Origin: JALZHR01 sp036389695
GTDB taxonomy: Bacteria > Acidobacteriota > Blastocatellia > Pyrinomonadales > Pyrinomonadaceae
Direction: 5' to 3'
NCBI GenBank assembly: GCA_036389695.1
Contig: DASVWG010000169.1
Coordinates: 1-19,384, forward strand
DNA length: 19,384 bases
In this document: one piece after another, positions 7,720 to 14,191 of the stretch
How positions within the stretch are numbered: position 1 is the stretch's first letter
How the letters are laid out: every line of letters starts with the position of its first letter
Notes under the pieces: generated by a model
Databases searched by the model: none
What the model was told of the DNA's origin: nothing
Seen by the model: only the letters and a program-made list of their open reading frames with translations
Position numbers and translations under genes: made by a program

Positions 7720-8658
7720 ACTAAGTTTTACCGCAGTTTTTAATAAACTCAAATCTTTTTCGCGCTGAATAATCAAATCCTCGGCTTGCCGCGTGGAAAT
7801 TAATTTGAAATAAATTTTGTCATTCGCGTTTAGCTGCGCGACGAGCGGCAAGTCGATTTCGGCGATGTGCGCCAGGCGCGGATAACCGCCGGTCGTCTGG
7901 TGGTCAGCCATCAGGATAATCATCTGCCCGTCGGGCAAAAGCTGAATCGTGCCGAAATTGACGGCGGACGAAACCAGACGCACTTCTTCAAGCAGATAAA
8001 GCGGCTCGCCCACGAGCCGGAAACCCATGCGGTCGGAATCGGGCGTGATGGCAAAACTGTTTTTTAAAAACGTTTCCGCGCTCAAAGCCGTCAGCGCGTC
8101 AAACTCCGCGCCCGCCGTCACGCGCACGGTCGGAAAATTGCTGTAACGCGGAAGCAGCGAATTTGAGACTCTATAATTGAATTTTGAATTTTGAATTTTG
8201 AATTTTGAATTAAAAAAAACTTCGTCGCCTTGCTTTAACGCTTTGCCGATTCCGGCGCGAAGATTCGCGCTCGCGCTGCCGAGCCATTTTTCCGTCTCGA
8301 AGCCGCCCGCGACGGCTAAATAAATTCGCGCGCCGGATTTTCGTTCGGGAAAGCTTAAGCGGTCGCCTTTGTTTGCCAAAAACGGTCGCCAGTTTTCGAT
8401 TGATTTTTCGTTTAATTTCGCCGAAAAATCCGCGCCGCCGAGCGCAATTAAAGCGTCTTTTTCAAACTCTAAAACCGGCGCGGGAAAGTGCATTTCCAAA
8501 ACGGCTTCCGCTTGCCGGTTGCCGAGCAAAATATTAATCAAACGCGCCGCGTGCCTGTCCATCGCGCCGCCCGAATTAATTCCGAAACGCCGGAAATCGT
8601 TTCTGCCGAGGTCTTGAAGCGTCGTTAAAATGCCGCTTTTGAGAATTGAAATGCTCAT
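7717..8658 (-). CDS. pxpC: 5-oxoprolinase subunit C (KipA, biotin-dependent carboxyltransferase-like)
   Basis: A 313-residue KipA/PxpC protein, cytoplasmic, partner of PxpA and PxpB. Motifs: GILTTLQDLGR (9-19), FGINSGGAMD (25-34), YLAVAGGF (113-120), DRMGFRL, and the late block PDGQMIILMADHQTTGGYPR. Between the two halves, residues 150-161 are encoded by five TTGAATT repeats; the linker there is several residues longer than in E. coli PxpC and reads like translated repeat (KFKIQNSKF). The final Ser and the stop codon also come from a repeat. The only Shine-Dalgarno-like sequence, AAAGG about ten bases before the ATG, belongs to the AAAGGTC repeat. Despite these intrusions the conserved blocks are intact and the frame is kept, so the protein is probably functional. 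Confidence 0.95.
   Translation of the reverse strand: MSISILKSGILTTLQDLGRNDFRRFGINSGGAMDRHAARLINILLGNRQAEAVLEMHFPAPVLEFEKDALIALGGADFSAKLNEKSIENWRPFLANKGDRLSFPERKSGARIYLAVAGGFETEKWLGSASANLRAGIGKALKQGDEVFFNSKFKIQNSKFNYRVSNSLLPRYSNFPTVRVTAGAEFDALTALSAETFLKNSFAITPDSDRMGFRLVGEPLYLLEEVRLVSSAVNFGTIQLLPDGQMIILMADHQTTGGYPRLAHIAEIDLPLVAQLNANDKIYFKLISTRQAEDLIIQREKDLSLLKTAVKLS
8177..8211. repeat. TTGAATT x5 heptamer tract inside pxpC
   Basis: Five exact, contiguous copies of TTGAATT on the plus strand (AATTCAA on the coding strand). Read in the pxpC frame they give residues 150-161 of a variable linker. There is no inverted partner arm close by, unlike the intergenic heptamer tracts. Because 7 is not a multiple of 3, gain or loss of one copy would shift the frame. 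Confidence 0.95.
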
Positions 8659-8666
8659 AAAAAGAT

Positions 8667-8792
8667 GACCTTTGGTCTTTGACCTTTGACCTTTGATTTC
8701 TTTAATTTACGACTCAAATCGTAATTAGAGTTCCCAAAGGTCAAAGGTCAAAAATCAAAGGTCAAAAACTAAAGGTCAAAAATCAAAGGTCA
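8667..8792. repeat. AAAGGTC heptamer dyad between pxpB and pxpC
   Basis: About five GACCTTT-type units (8667-8703) face about eight AAAGGTC/AAAAATC units (8736-8792). At the centre is a smaller hairpin, TTACGA against TCGTAA around CTCAAA. The right arm supplies the last two codons (Asp, Leu) and the TGA stop of pxpB (8783-8785). The left arm provides the only AAAGG-like sequence before the pxpC start. Confidence 0.93.
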
Positions 8793-9457
8793 GATTGATA
8801 AAATTCCACCAAATCGCCCGCCTGTAAAGCGGTCGGATTTTCCGCGTGCGGCGTAAAAAGCTGAAATTCGGTGTGACCGATAATCTGCCAGCCGCCGGGC
8901 GATTCGAACGGGTAAATGCCGGTCTGGCGTCCGGCGATTCCGACGCTTCCGCGCGGCACTTTCAGGCGCGGCGCAGCCCGGCGCGGCGTCGCGATGCGCT
9001 CGTCCACTTCGCCCATATAAGCGAATCCGGGCAGAAATCCGAGCATAAAAACGCGATAGGTTTTCGCGAGAAAAATTCGGACGACTTCCTCGCGCGTCAA
9101 ATCGTTTTCCGTCGCGACAAACTCCAAGTCGAGCGCTGATTCGGCGGCAAAGCTAACCGGAATTTTTACGACGCGCGGCGCTGGATTTTCGATTTCGGAC
9201 AGATTTTCCAGAGCGTTTTCCAAAAAAGATTTGACCGCTGCGAAGGCGGTAGCAAAGTCGGGAAAATTTTTTCTGACCGTGAAAACATCGTAAAAAACCG
9301 TAAGCGAACTGTAAGCCGGAACAAGCTCGATAAAACCCTCAAAATTGTTTCGCGCGAGAAAATCGGCGAGCCGCAAAACCTGATTGTTGAGCGCGAGCGA
9401 AATTTCATTGCCGAAATCAATCGTCAGAGCGTTTTCGCCGAGCGGAAAAATCTTCAT
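8783..9457 (-). CDS. pxpB: 5-oxoprolinase subunit B (KipI family)
   Basis: A 224-residue KipI/PxpB protein and first gene of the oxoprolinase set. In Bacillus KipI is also known as an inhibitor of the kinase KinA, but in this gene order the oxoprolinase role is the better reading. Motifs: MLGFLPGFAYMG (138-149), TPRRAAPRLKVPRGSVGIAG (157-176), QTGIYPFESPGGWQIIGHTE (178-197). Two normally conserved elements have changed: the GG-x-x-GPDL segment reads FAAESALDL (103-111), and the His of the following L-H-S/T motif appears as Phe129. The ATG at 9457 is chosen because an upstream start at 9565 would read through an inverted repeat and give a non-family leader. No clear ribosome-binding site. Confidence 0.92.
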   Translation of the reverse strand: MKIFPLGENALTIDFGNEISLALNNQVLRLADFLARNNFEGFIELVPAYSSLTVFYDVFTVRKNFPDFATAFAAVKSFLENALENLSEIENPAPRVVKIPVSFAAESALDLEFVATENDLTREEVVRIFLAKTYRVFMLGFLPGFAYMGEVDERIATPRRAAPRLKVPRGSVGIAGRQTGIYPFESPGGWQIIGHTEFQLFTPHAENPTALQAGDLVEFYQSDL

Positions 9458-9480
9458 AAAATTTATAAAGAAAATCTTAA

Positions 9481-9606
9481 CGCAAAGGCGCGAAGAAAAG
9501 AATTCACAGGGATAACAGCGATTGTCAGGGATAAGAAAGATTTTTATTTTAAATATCCCTGACAATAGCTGTTATCCCTGTATTTTTTTTCTTCGCGCGA
9601 TTTGCG
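9481..9606. repeat. Long inverted repeat between the ABC ATPase and pxpB genes
   Basis: Core arms at 9488-9533 and 9554-9598 match almost perfectly apart from an A-rich patch, one indel and one substitution; CGCAAA..CGCGAAG at 9481-9495 extends the outer stem to 9606. The arms contain ACAGGGATA/TCAGGGATA elements resembling the 9-base units at 5194-5299. A minus-strand transcript leaving the ABC gene would form a stem of more than 40 pairs before pxpB, so it may end or attenuate transcription. Confidence 0.9.
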
Positions 9607-9615
9607 GGTAGTCAT

Positions 9616-10584
9616 TTATTCGTAGCTTTCCAGAACGTCAAGAAGCGTCGGTTTTTCGGTTTCCACGTCCAGAATCTTCGCGCCTTTTGCGGTCAGAAGG
9701 GAAATCGTTTCGCCCAGAAGCTCGTCGTCGGCGTTTCGCTCAAAAGAAATCCGCAAAAAATCCGCGTGATTTTCAATTTCCAATTTCTCAAGCGCCGACG
9801 GTAAATTCAAATCGCCCGCGCTCAAATTCCGCAATGAAATTTTCACGCGCTGCGATTGCCGGTGTTTGCGGCGTAAGCTTTCGGGCGTGTCGATGTCGCG
9901 GATTTCGCCTCTGGAAATAACGGCGACGCGGCGGCAAAGCTGCTCGACTTCCGTCAGATTGTGCGATGTCAGCAATATGGAAACGTTTTCGAGCGACGAA
10001 ATCAGATGGCGCATTTCGGCGGCGGCGAGCGGGTCGAGCGAGCGTGTCGGCTCGTCGAGCAGGAGAATCGGCGGCGCGGGAAGCATCGCGCGGGCGACGG
10101 CGAGACGCTGTTTGTTGCCGGTCGAAATCTCGGAAAACCGGCGCTTTGCCAGTTCGTTTAAATTCAGTTTTTCAAACAATTCGCCGATTTTGCGGCGCGC
10201 CGACGCGTCCTGCATTCCATAAAGCCGCGCGAAAAACATCATATTCTGCTCGCACGAAAGCCGCCAGTAAAAGCTTCTTTCTTCGGCGGTCGCCAAGCCG
10301 ATTAAGGCGCGCACTTTAACTTCGTCTCTGACCGAATCGAAGCCTTTGACCGCGACTCGTCCGCCGCTCGGCTGGACGAGCGTGGCGATGATTTTCGTGA
10401 GCGTGGTTTTGCCCGCGCCGTTTCTGCCGATAAGCCCGAAAATCTCGCCCGTTTCTATTTCAAACGAAACGTTTTTCAGGGCTTCGACCGGCGATTTGAC
10501 CGAAATTCGCAGAAGTTTTTTCAGACGCGGAAATGACGGCGGGTAAGTTTTGGAAAGATTTTCGATACGGACGGCGACGGGCAT
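9616..10584 (-). CDS. ABC transporter ATP-binding protein (ABC-2/DrrA-like)
   Basis: A 322-residue cytoplasmic ATPase subunit. Motifs: Walker A GRNGAGKTT (53-61), signature STGNKQRLAVARAM (154-167) in place of LSGGQ, Walker B ILLLDEPT (173-180), D-loop SLDP, and switch His208 in LTSHNL. The STG-x-KQR signature and a C-terminal extension of about 90 residues after the nucleotide-binding domain fit exporters of the DrrA/NodI/NatA kind, which work with a separate ABC-2 permease. No such permease is adjacent: the permeases upstream (OppB/OppC type) normally use OppD/OppF ATPases, which carry a different signature and tail. Partner and substrate are unknown. The next gene upstream, a small BrnA-like protein, is 73 bases away. 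Confidence 0.9.
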   Translation of the reverse strand: MPVAVRIENLSKTYPPSFPRLKKLLRISVKSPVEALKNVSFEIETGEIFGLIGRNGAGKTTLTKIIATLVQPSGGRVAVKGFDSVRDEVKVRALIGLATAEERSFYWRLSCEQNMMFFARLYGMQDASARRKIGELFEKLNLNELAKRRFSEISTGNKQRLAVARAMLPAPPILLLDEPTRSLDPLAAAEMRHLISSLENVSILLTSHNLTEVEQLCRRVAVISRGEIRDIDTPESLRRKHRQSQRVKISLRNLSAGDLNLPSALEKLEIENHADFLRISFERNADDELLGETISLLTAKGAKILDVETEKPTLLDVLESYE

Positions 10585-10657
10585 TTTCTGACGGCTTTTA
10601 ATTTTTCAACAGGCTCGCGCCGGGAAATTCTCGTTGCTGAAAAGCTCGCGGCGCTTT

Positions 10658-10948
10658 CTAGCGACTCGTTTCATTTTCCATTACTTCGCGCAGCGCGGCG
10701 TTGATTTGCTCTTCTAAAGATTCACTGGAGCGTCGGCTGAAAAAGTCCAGAATTTCGGCGCTGATATAAACCGGAATTTTGCCTTCCTGTTCGCCGCTCG
10801 CCGCGAAATGACCTGAGCGCGGCGAATTCTGAATTATCCCGACCTTCGGCAGCTCGGACTCGGGAATGCCGTCTTTGCGCAGCTCTTCGACATCTTCCGG
10901 CGTCACTTCAAACTCGAAAACGCTCGAATCTTTTTTGGATTTGCTCAT
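10658..10948 (-). CDS. Small BrnA-like (antitoxin-type) protein without a toxin partner
   Basis: A 96-residue protein preceded by a strong AAGGAAAGGAAG (10955-10966) six bases before the ATG, the best ribosome-binding site in this part of the window. The N-terminal half is charged (VTPEDVEELRKDGIPESELP). The C-terminal part, VYISAEILDFFSRRSSES followed by EEQINAALREVME (about 59-92), resembles the ribbon-helix-helix end of BrnA antitoxins, where a beta strand is followed by 'D-x-L-x-x-F' and 'R/Q-I-N-x-A-L-R'. BrnA normally follows a BrnT toxin gene, but neither flank encodes one: the upstream gene is a permease. It could be an orphan antitoxin or simply a small DNA-binding regulator. The fold assignment is tentative. 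Confidence 0.7.
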   Translation of the reverse strand: MSKSKKDSSVFEFEVTPEDVEELRKDGIPESELPKVGIIQNSPRSGHFAASGEQEGKIPVYISAEILDFFSRRSSESLEEQINAALREVMENETSR

Positions 10949-11016
10949 ACGTTTCTTCCTTTCCTTAAACTGATTTCGGTTTTAGTCTTGTCGCGGTCAA
11001 ATTTTATTTTAACATA

Positions 11017-11832
11017 CTATCTTTTACGCTGTTTCGGGTCTAAATATTCGCGCAAGCCGTCGCCGATAAAATTAAAAGCCAACACCGTCAGCGCAATCGC
11101 GATGCCGGGAAAAAACAAAACGTGCGGCGCGTTGTAGAGCGTATCAAGCCCGCGCGCTTCCTCAATCATCGTGCCCCACGAAGGCGCGGGCGGCGGAATT
11201 CCCAAGCCGAGAAACGACAAAGACGCTTCGGACAAAACCGCGCCCGCCATTCCGAGACTCGCCTGCACAATTAAAGGCTGAATCGCGTTCGGCAGAATAT
11301 GCGTGAACAAAATCCGCCCGTCGCTGGCGCCCAGGGCGCGCGCCGCCTGCACAAAATCGTATTCGCGCACCTTTAAAACCTGCCCGCGCATCACGCGCGC
11401 GTAGCCGACCCAGCCGATTATGCAGAGCGCGAGAATAACTTTTTCCAAGCCCGCGCCTAAGAATGCGACCAGCGCGATTGCCAGCAGCAAGCCGGGAAAC
11501 GCGAGAAAAACGTTGAACACGTAGCCCGACAGAATTTTGTCGATGATGCCGCCGTAAAATCCGGCAATCGAGCCGATAAACATTCCGACGAGCGAGGAGA
11601 CGAGCGTGACGACGATGCCGACTTGCAGCGAAATCCGCGCGCCGTAAACGAGCCGCGAAAAAACGTCGCGACCGATGCCGTCCGTACCGAACCAGTGTTC
11701 GGCAGAAGGGGCGGCGTAGCGCATCGCCAAATCCTGCGCGATTGGGTCGTGCGTGGCGATAAGCTGCGCGAAAATCGCCGCGATTACCAGTACGGCGGCG
11801 ATGACGATTCCGATATAAGCTAGTCTGTTCAT
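11017..11832 (-). CDS. ABC transporter permease, OppC/DppC type
   Basis: A 271-residue inner-membrane permease of the peptide/nickel importer family. It starts with helix 1 (about 5-25), then HWFGTDGIGRDVFSRLVYGA (46-65), the family's signature block after the first periplasmic loop. The cytoplasmic EAA loop is DFVQAARALGASDGRILFTH (159-178), followed by LPNAIQPLIV, and the late SFLGLGIPPPAPSWG segment is typical of DppC/OppC. It pairs with the OppB-type permease at 12425-13423; the two are separated by the HD-domain gene. No solute-binding protein and no OppD/OppF ATPase is present in the window, so the importer must be completed from elsewhere. Substrate (di- or oligopeptide, or nickel) cannot be told. 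Confidence 0.93.
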   Translation of the reverse strand: MNRLAYIGIVIAAVLVIAAIFAQLIATHDPIAQDLAMRYAAPSAEHWFGTDGIGRDVFSRLVYGARISLQVGIVVTLVSSLVGMFIGSIAGFYGGIIDKILSGYVFNVFLAFPGLLLAIALVAFLGAGLEKVILALCIIGWVGYARVMRGQVLKVREYDFVQAARALGASDGRILFTHILPNAIQPLIVQASLGMAGAVLSEASLSFLGLGIPPPAPSWGTMIEEARGLDTLYNAPHVLFFPGIAIALTVLAFNFIGDGLREYLDPKQRKR

Positions 11833-11850
11833 TAATGACTCACGGCGGCT

Positions 11851-12420
11851 TTACAGCTTGAACTCCTCGATGCGGCGCTCGATGTCGCGCCACAAAAACC
11901 GGCTTCCGCCCGCGATTTCCTCGCCAGCCTTTTTTAAAATCTGCTGTTTGGAAATATTGTTTTCGCGCCAGCTTTGACCGTCGTTAAATAAATTTTGCAG
12001 AACCGGCATCAATCTGTCCATCGCGTGCGCGAACTTTGCTTCCAGCGTTTCATTGGCGCAAAATTCGCGGGCGAGCGCGACGAAATATTCTTTCTGAAAG
12101 TCGGGCAGAATTCCGAAAATTCTTTCGATGGCGTTTATTTCCGCGTCATCGACGCCGTCCGGTTTCGCAAAACAAATCGTATCGCCCGTGTCGATTTCGG
12201 CGATGTCGTGGACGAGCAGCAGCCGGATTACTTTATCAACGTCGATTTCCGCATCGGCGTAAGGCGCGAAAATCATCGCCGCGACGCAAATCTGCCAGCT
12301 GTGCTCGGCGGTGTTTTCGTAGCGCGCCGCGCCGAGCGGCTTGTTTTTTCGCGTGATTGATTTCAGCTTTTCCAGTTCGAGCAGAAAATCAATCTGCTTT
12401 TCCAAATCGTTCGAATTCAC
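11851..12420 (-). CDS. HD-domain phosphohydrolase, YfbR/HDDC2-like 5'-deoxynucleotidase
   Basis: A 189-residue protein with the complete HD metal site: His40 in ENTAEHSW, His71-Asp72 in LLLVHDIAEIDTGD, and Asp134 in AHAMDRLMP. Residue spacing matches YfbR and human HDDC2, which remove phosphate from deoxynucleoside 5'-monophosphates; that activity is inferred. Cytoplasmic, no signal peptide. The start is a GTG at 12420, five bases after the stop of the OppB-type gene, with no alternative Met before residue 49. It lies between two permease genes that normally sit side by side, 18 bases before the OppC-type gene, and so is surely co-transcribed with them. Why a nucleotidase is placed inside a peptide transporter operon is not clear from sequence. 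Confidence 0.88.
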   Translation of the reverse strand: MNSNDLEKQIDFLLELEKLKSITRKNKPLGAARYENTAEHSWQICVAAMIFAPYADAEIDVDKVIRLLLVHDIAEIDTGDTICFAKPDGVDDAEINAIERIFGILPDFQKEYFVALAREFCANETLEAKFAHAMDRLMPVLQNLFNDGQSWRENNISKQQILKKAGEEIAGGSRFLWRDIERRIEEFKL

Positions 12421-12424
12421 AAAT

Positions 12425-13423
12425 TTAACCTAATCTGATGCGCGGGTCGAGCCAGCGATAAACCATATCGGTCAGGCTGTTTGCCAGAATATAAGTGACG
12501 CTGATGACGAGCACGCAGCCTTGAATCAAGCGGTAATCGAGCTTGGCGATGCCGTCGTCGAGCAGCAAGGTTCCGAGCCCGTTCCAGCCGAAAATTTTCT
12601 CGGTGATAATCGCGCCCGCCAGCAGAACGCCGAGCTGCAAGCCTAAAATCGTGACGACCGGAATCAAGCCGTTTTTCAAAACGTGTTTATAGATGACGAT
12701 TCTCTCGCTCAAGCCTTTCGCCCGCGCCGTGCGGACGTAGTCTTCGCCGAGCTCTTCAATCACCGACGAGCGAATCATCCTGGTCAAAATCGCCGACAGC
12801 GCTGCGCCCAGCGTGAAGGCGGGCAGAATTATATCTTCCGGATTCGTGCTGCCGGTCGGCGCAAACCAGTTTAATTTAACGGCAAACAGATAAACTAAAA
12901 ACGGTCCGATGACGAAGCTCGGCAGGCTGATGCCGAGCAGCGCGAAAACGGACGAAAAATTATCAATCAGCGAGCCTTTATTCGTGCCCGCCAAAACGCC
13001 GAGCGGAATCGCAATCGTCACCGCCACGAGCATCGCCGCCAGCGCCAGCTTTATCGTGTTCGGATAGCGCTCCAGAATCATATCCGCGACCGGTCGGTCG
13101 GTGCGAAAGGACTTTCCCATATCGCCGCGCAGAAGCCCGCCGAAATAATTGGCGTATTGGTTGTCAAACCCGTGCCACTTGAGTTCCGAGGCGAAAGGGT
13201 CATTGAGAATGAGACGCCCCGTGACAAAAAACGACGGCTTGTCAAGCCCGTGTTTGCGCTCGAATTGCTCGATTTGTTCGCCGGTCGAGTTTTCTCCCAG
13301 AATGGCTATCGAAGGACGACCCGGAATCAGAATAATCAGCAGCGTAACGAGCGATACGACCGTCCACACGACCAGCAGCAGCAAGCCGAGACGACGCGCA
13401 AAGTTCAACAGTTTATATTTCAT
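12425..13423 (-). CDS. ABC transporter permease, OppB/DppB type
   Basis: A 332-residue inner-membrane permease. The N-terminal helix LGLLLLVVWTVVSLVTLLII (12-31) is followed by the periplasmic segment with GEQIEQFERKHGLDKP and LLRGDMGKSFRTDRPV (97-112), both standard in OppB/DppB. The EAA loop is EDYVRTARAKGLSERIVIYK (227-246), then HVLKNGLIPVVTILG, and the final WLDPRIRLG tail is the family's C-terminus. It is the first of three tightly packed genes (OppB, HD protein, OppC) and lies 33 bases after ubiE. No clear ribosome-binding site precedes the ATG. As the partner ATPases and binding protein are absent, specificity is unknown. Confidence 0.94.
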   Translation of the reverse strand: MKYKLLNFARRLGLLLLVVWTVVSLVTLLIILIPGRPSIAILGENSTGEQIEQFERKHGLDKPSFFVTGRLILNDPFASELKWHGFDNQYANYFGGLLRGDMGKSFRTDRPVADMILERYPNTIKLALAAMLVAVTIAIPLGVLAGTNKGSLIDNFSSVFALLGISLPSFVIGPFLVYLFAVKLNWFAPTGSTNPEDIILPAFTLGAALSAILTRMIRSSVIEELGEDYVRTARAKGLSERIVIYKHVLKNGLIPVVTILGLQLGVLLAGAIITEKIFGWNGLGTLLLDDGIAKLDYRLIQGCVLVISVTYILANSLTDMVYRWLDPRIRLG

Positions 13424-13456
13424 CGGAAAGAATCGGCGAAAAACCTTTGAAGATAG

Positions 13457-14185
13457 TTATAACTTTTTCGCGCCCGAATGCAAAGCGGCGATTCCGCCCG
13501 TCAGGTTTTGGTATTCTACATCGGAAAATCCGACTTCCGCCATCATCCGCGCCAGATTTTTCTGGTCGGGAAAGCGCGAAACCGAGTTTGGAAGATATTC
13601 GTAAGCGCCGCGCGAGCCGCTGACCGCGCCGCCGATGCGAGGGAGAATCTGCGTGAAATAAAGATTGAAAATCTGCCGGAAGCCGGGAATGACGGGCGTC
13701 GAAAATTCTAAAATGGCGAGCTTTCCGTTTGGTTTCAAAACGCGGTGAAGCTCTTTTAAGCCGTCGAGCCAGTTTGAAAAATTTCGCAAGCCGAAGGCGA
13801 TGGTGACGGCGTCGAAAGTGTCGTCGGCAAACGAAAGATTCATTCCGTCGCCTTCGACGTAGGGAATCGTGGTGTGATTTTTTTGATTTTTTTCCCGCGC
13901 GACGGCGAGCATCGGGCGGCAAAAGTCCGTGCCGATGACTTTGGCTGCGCCGGATTTTTGCATCTCCAGCGATAAATCGCCCGTGCCGCAGGCGACGTCC
14001 AGAACAATCGCTTCCGAGTTGTCCAGAACGTCCTGCAATTTTTTCGCGACGAGCCTGCGCCAGCGTTTATCGGTGTTGACGGACAGGAAATGGTTCAGAA
14101 AATCGTATTTTCCGGCAATGCCCGAAAACATTTCGCGGACGGCGCGCGCGTGTTTTAATTCGTCGGCGGTTCTTTCGTCTGGCAT
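13457..14185 (-). CDS. ubiE: Demethylmenaquinone/2-polyprenyl-benzoquinol methyltransferase
   Basis: A 242-residue SAM-dependent methyltransferase (UbiE/MenG). Motifs: MFSGIAGKYDFLNHFLSVNT (19-38), which is the family's N-terminal signature, SAM-binding motif I VLDVACGTGDLSLEM (61-75), DAVTIAFGLRNFSN in the middle, and VLKPNGKLAILEFSTP. The late segment YEYLPNSVSRFPDQKNLARM is also family-typical. In a bacterium of this kind the likely substrate is demethylmenaquinone, so menG would be equally apt. It starts six bases after the stop of the M16 gene, so the two are co-transcribed. No other menaquinone gene is in the window. Confidence 0.95.
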   Translation of the reverse strand: MPDERTADELKHARAVREMFSGIAGKYDFLNHFLSVNTDKRWRRLVAKKLQDVLDNSEAIVLDVACGTGDLSLEMQKSGAAKVIGTDFCRPMLAVAREKNQKNHTTIPYVEGDGMNLSFADDTFDAVTIAFGLRNFSNWLDGLKELHRVLKPNGKLAILEFSTPVIPGFRQIFNLYFTQILPRIGGAVSGSRGAYEYLPNSVSRFPDQKNLARMMAEVGFSDVEYQNLTGGIAALHSGAKKL

Positions 14186-14191
14186 TAAAGT

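Noticed and set aside
9458..9565. N-terminal extension of PxpB from an upstream ATG
   Set aside because: The extra 36 residues are read from the inverted repeat and do not resemble KipI proteins, which start close to MKIFPLGENALTIDFG.
10925..11016. Possible TTGACC -35 box upstream of the BrnA-like gene
   Set aside because: No acceptable -10 at 16 to 18 bases; the match is probably chance.
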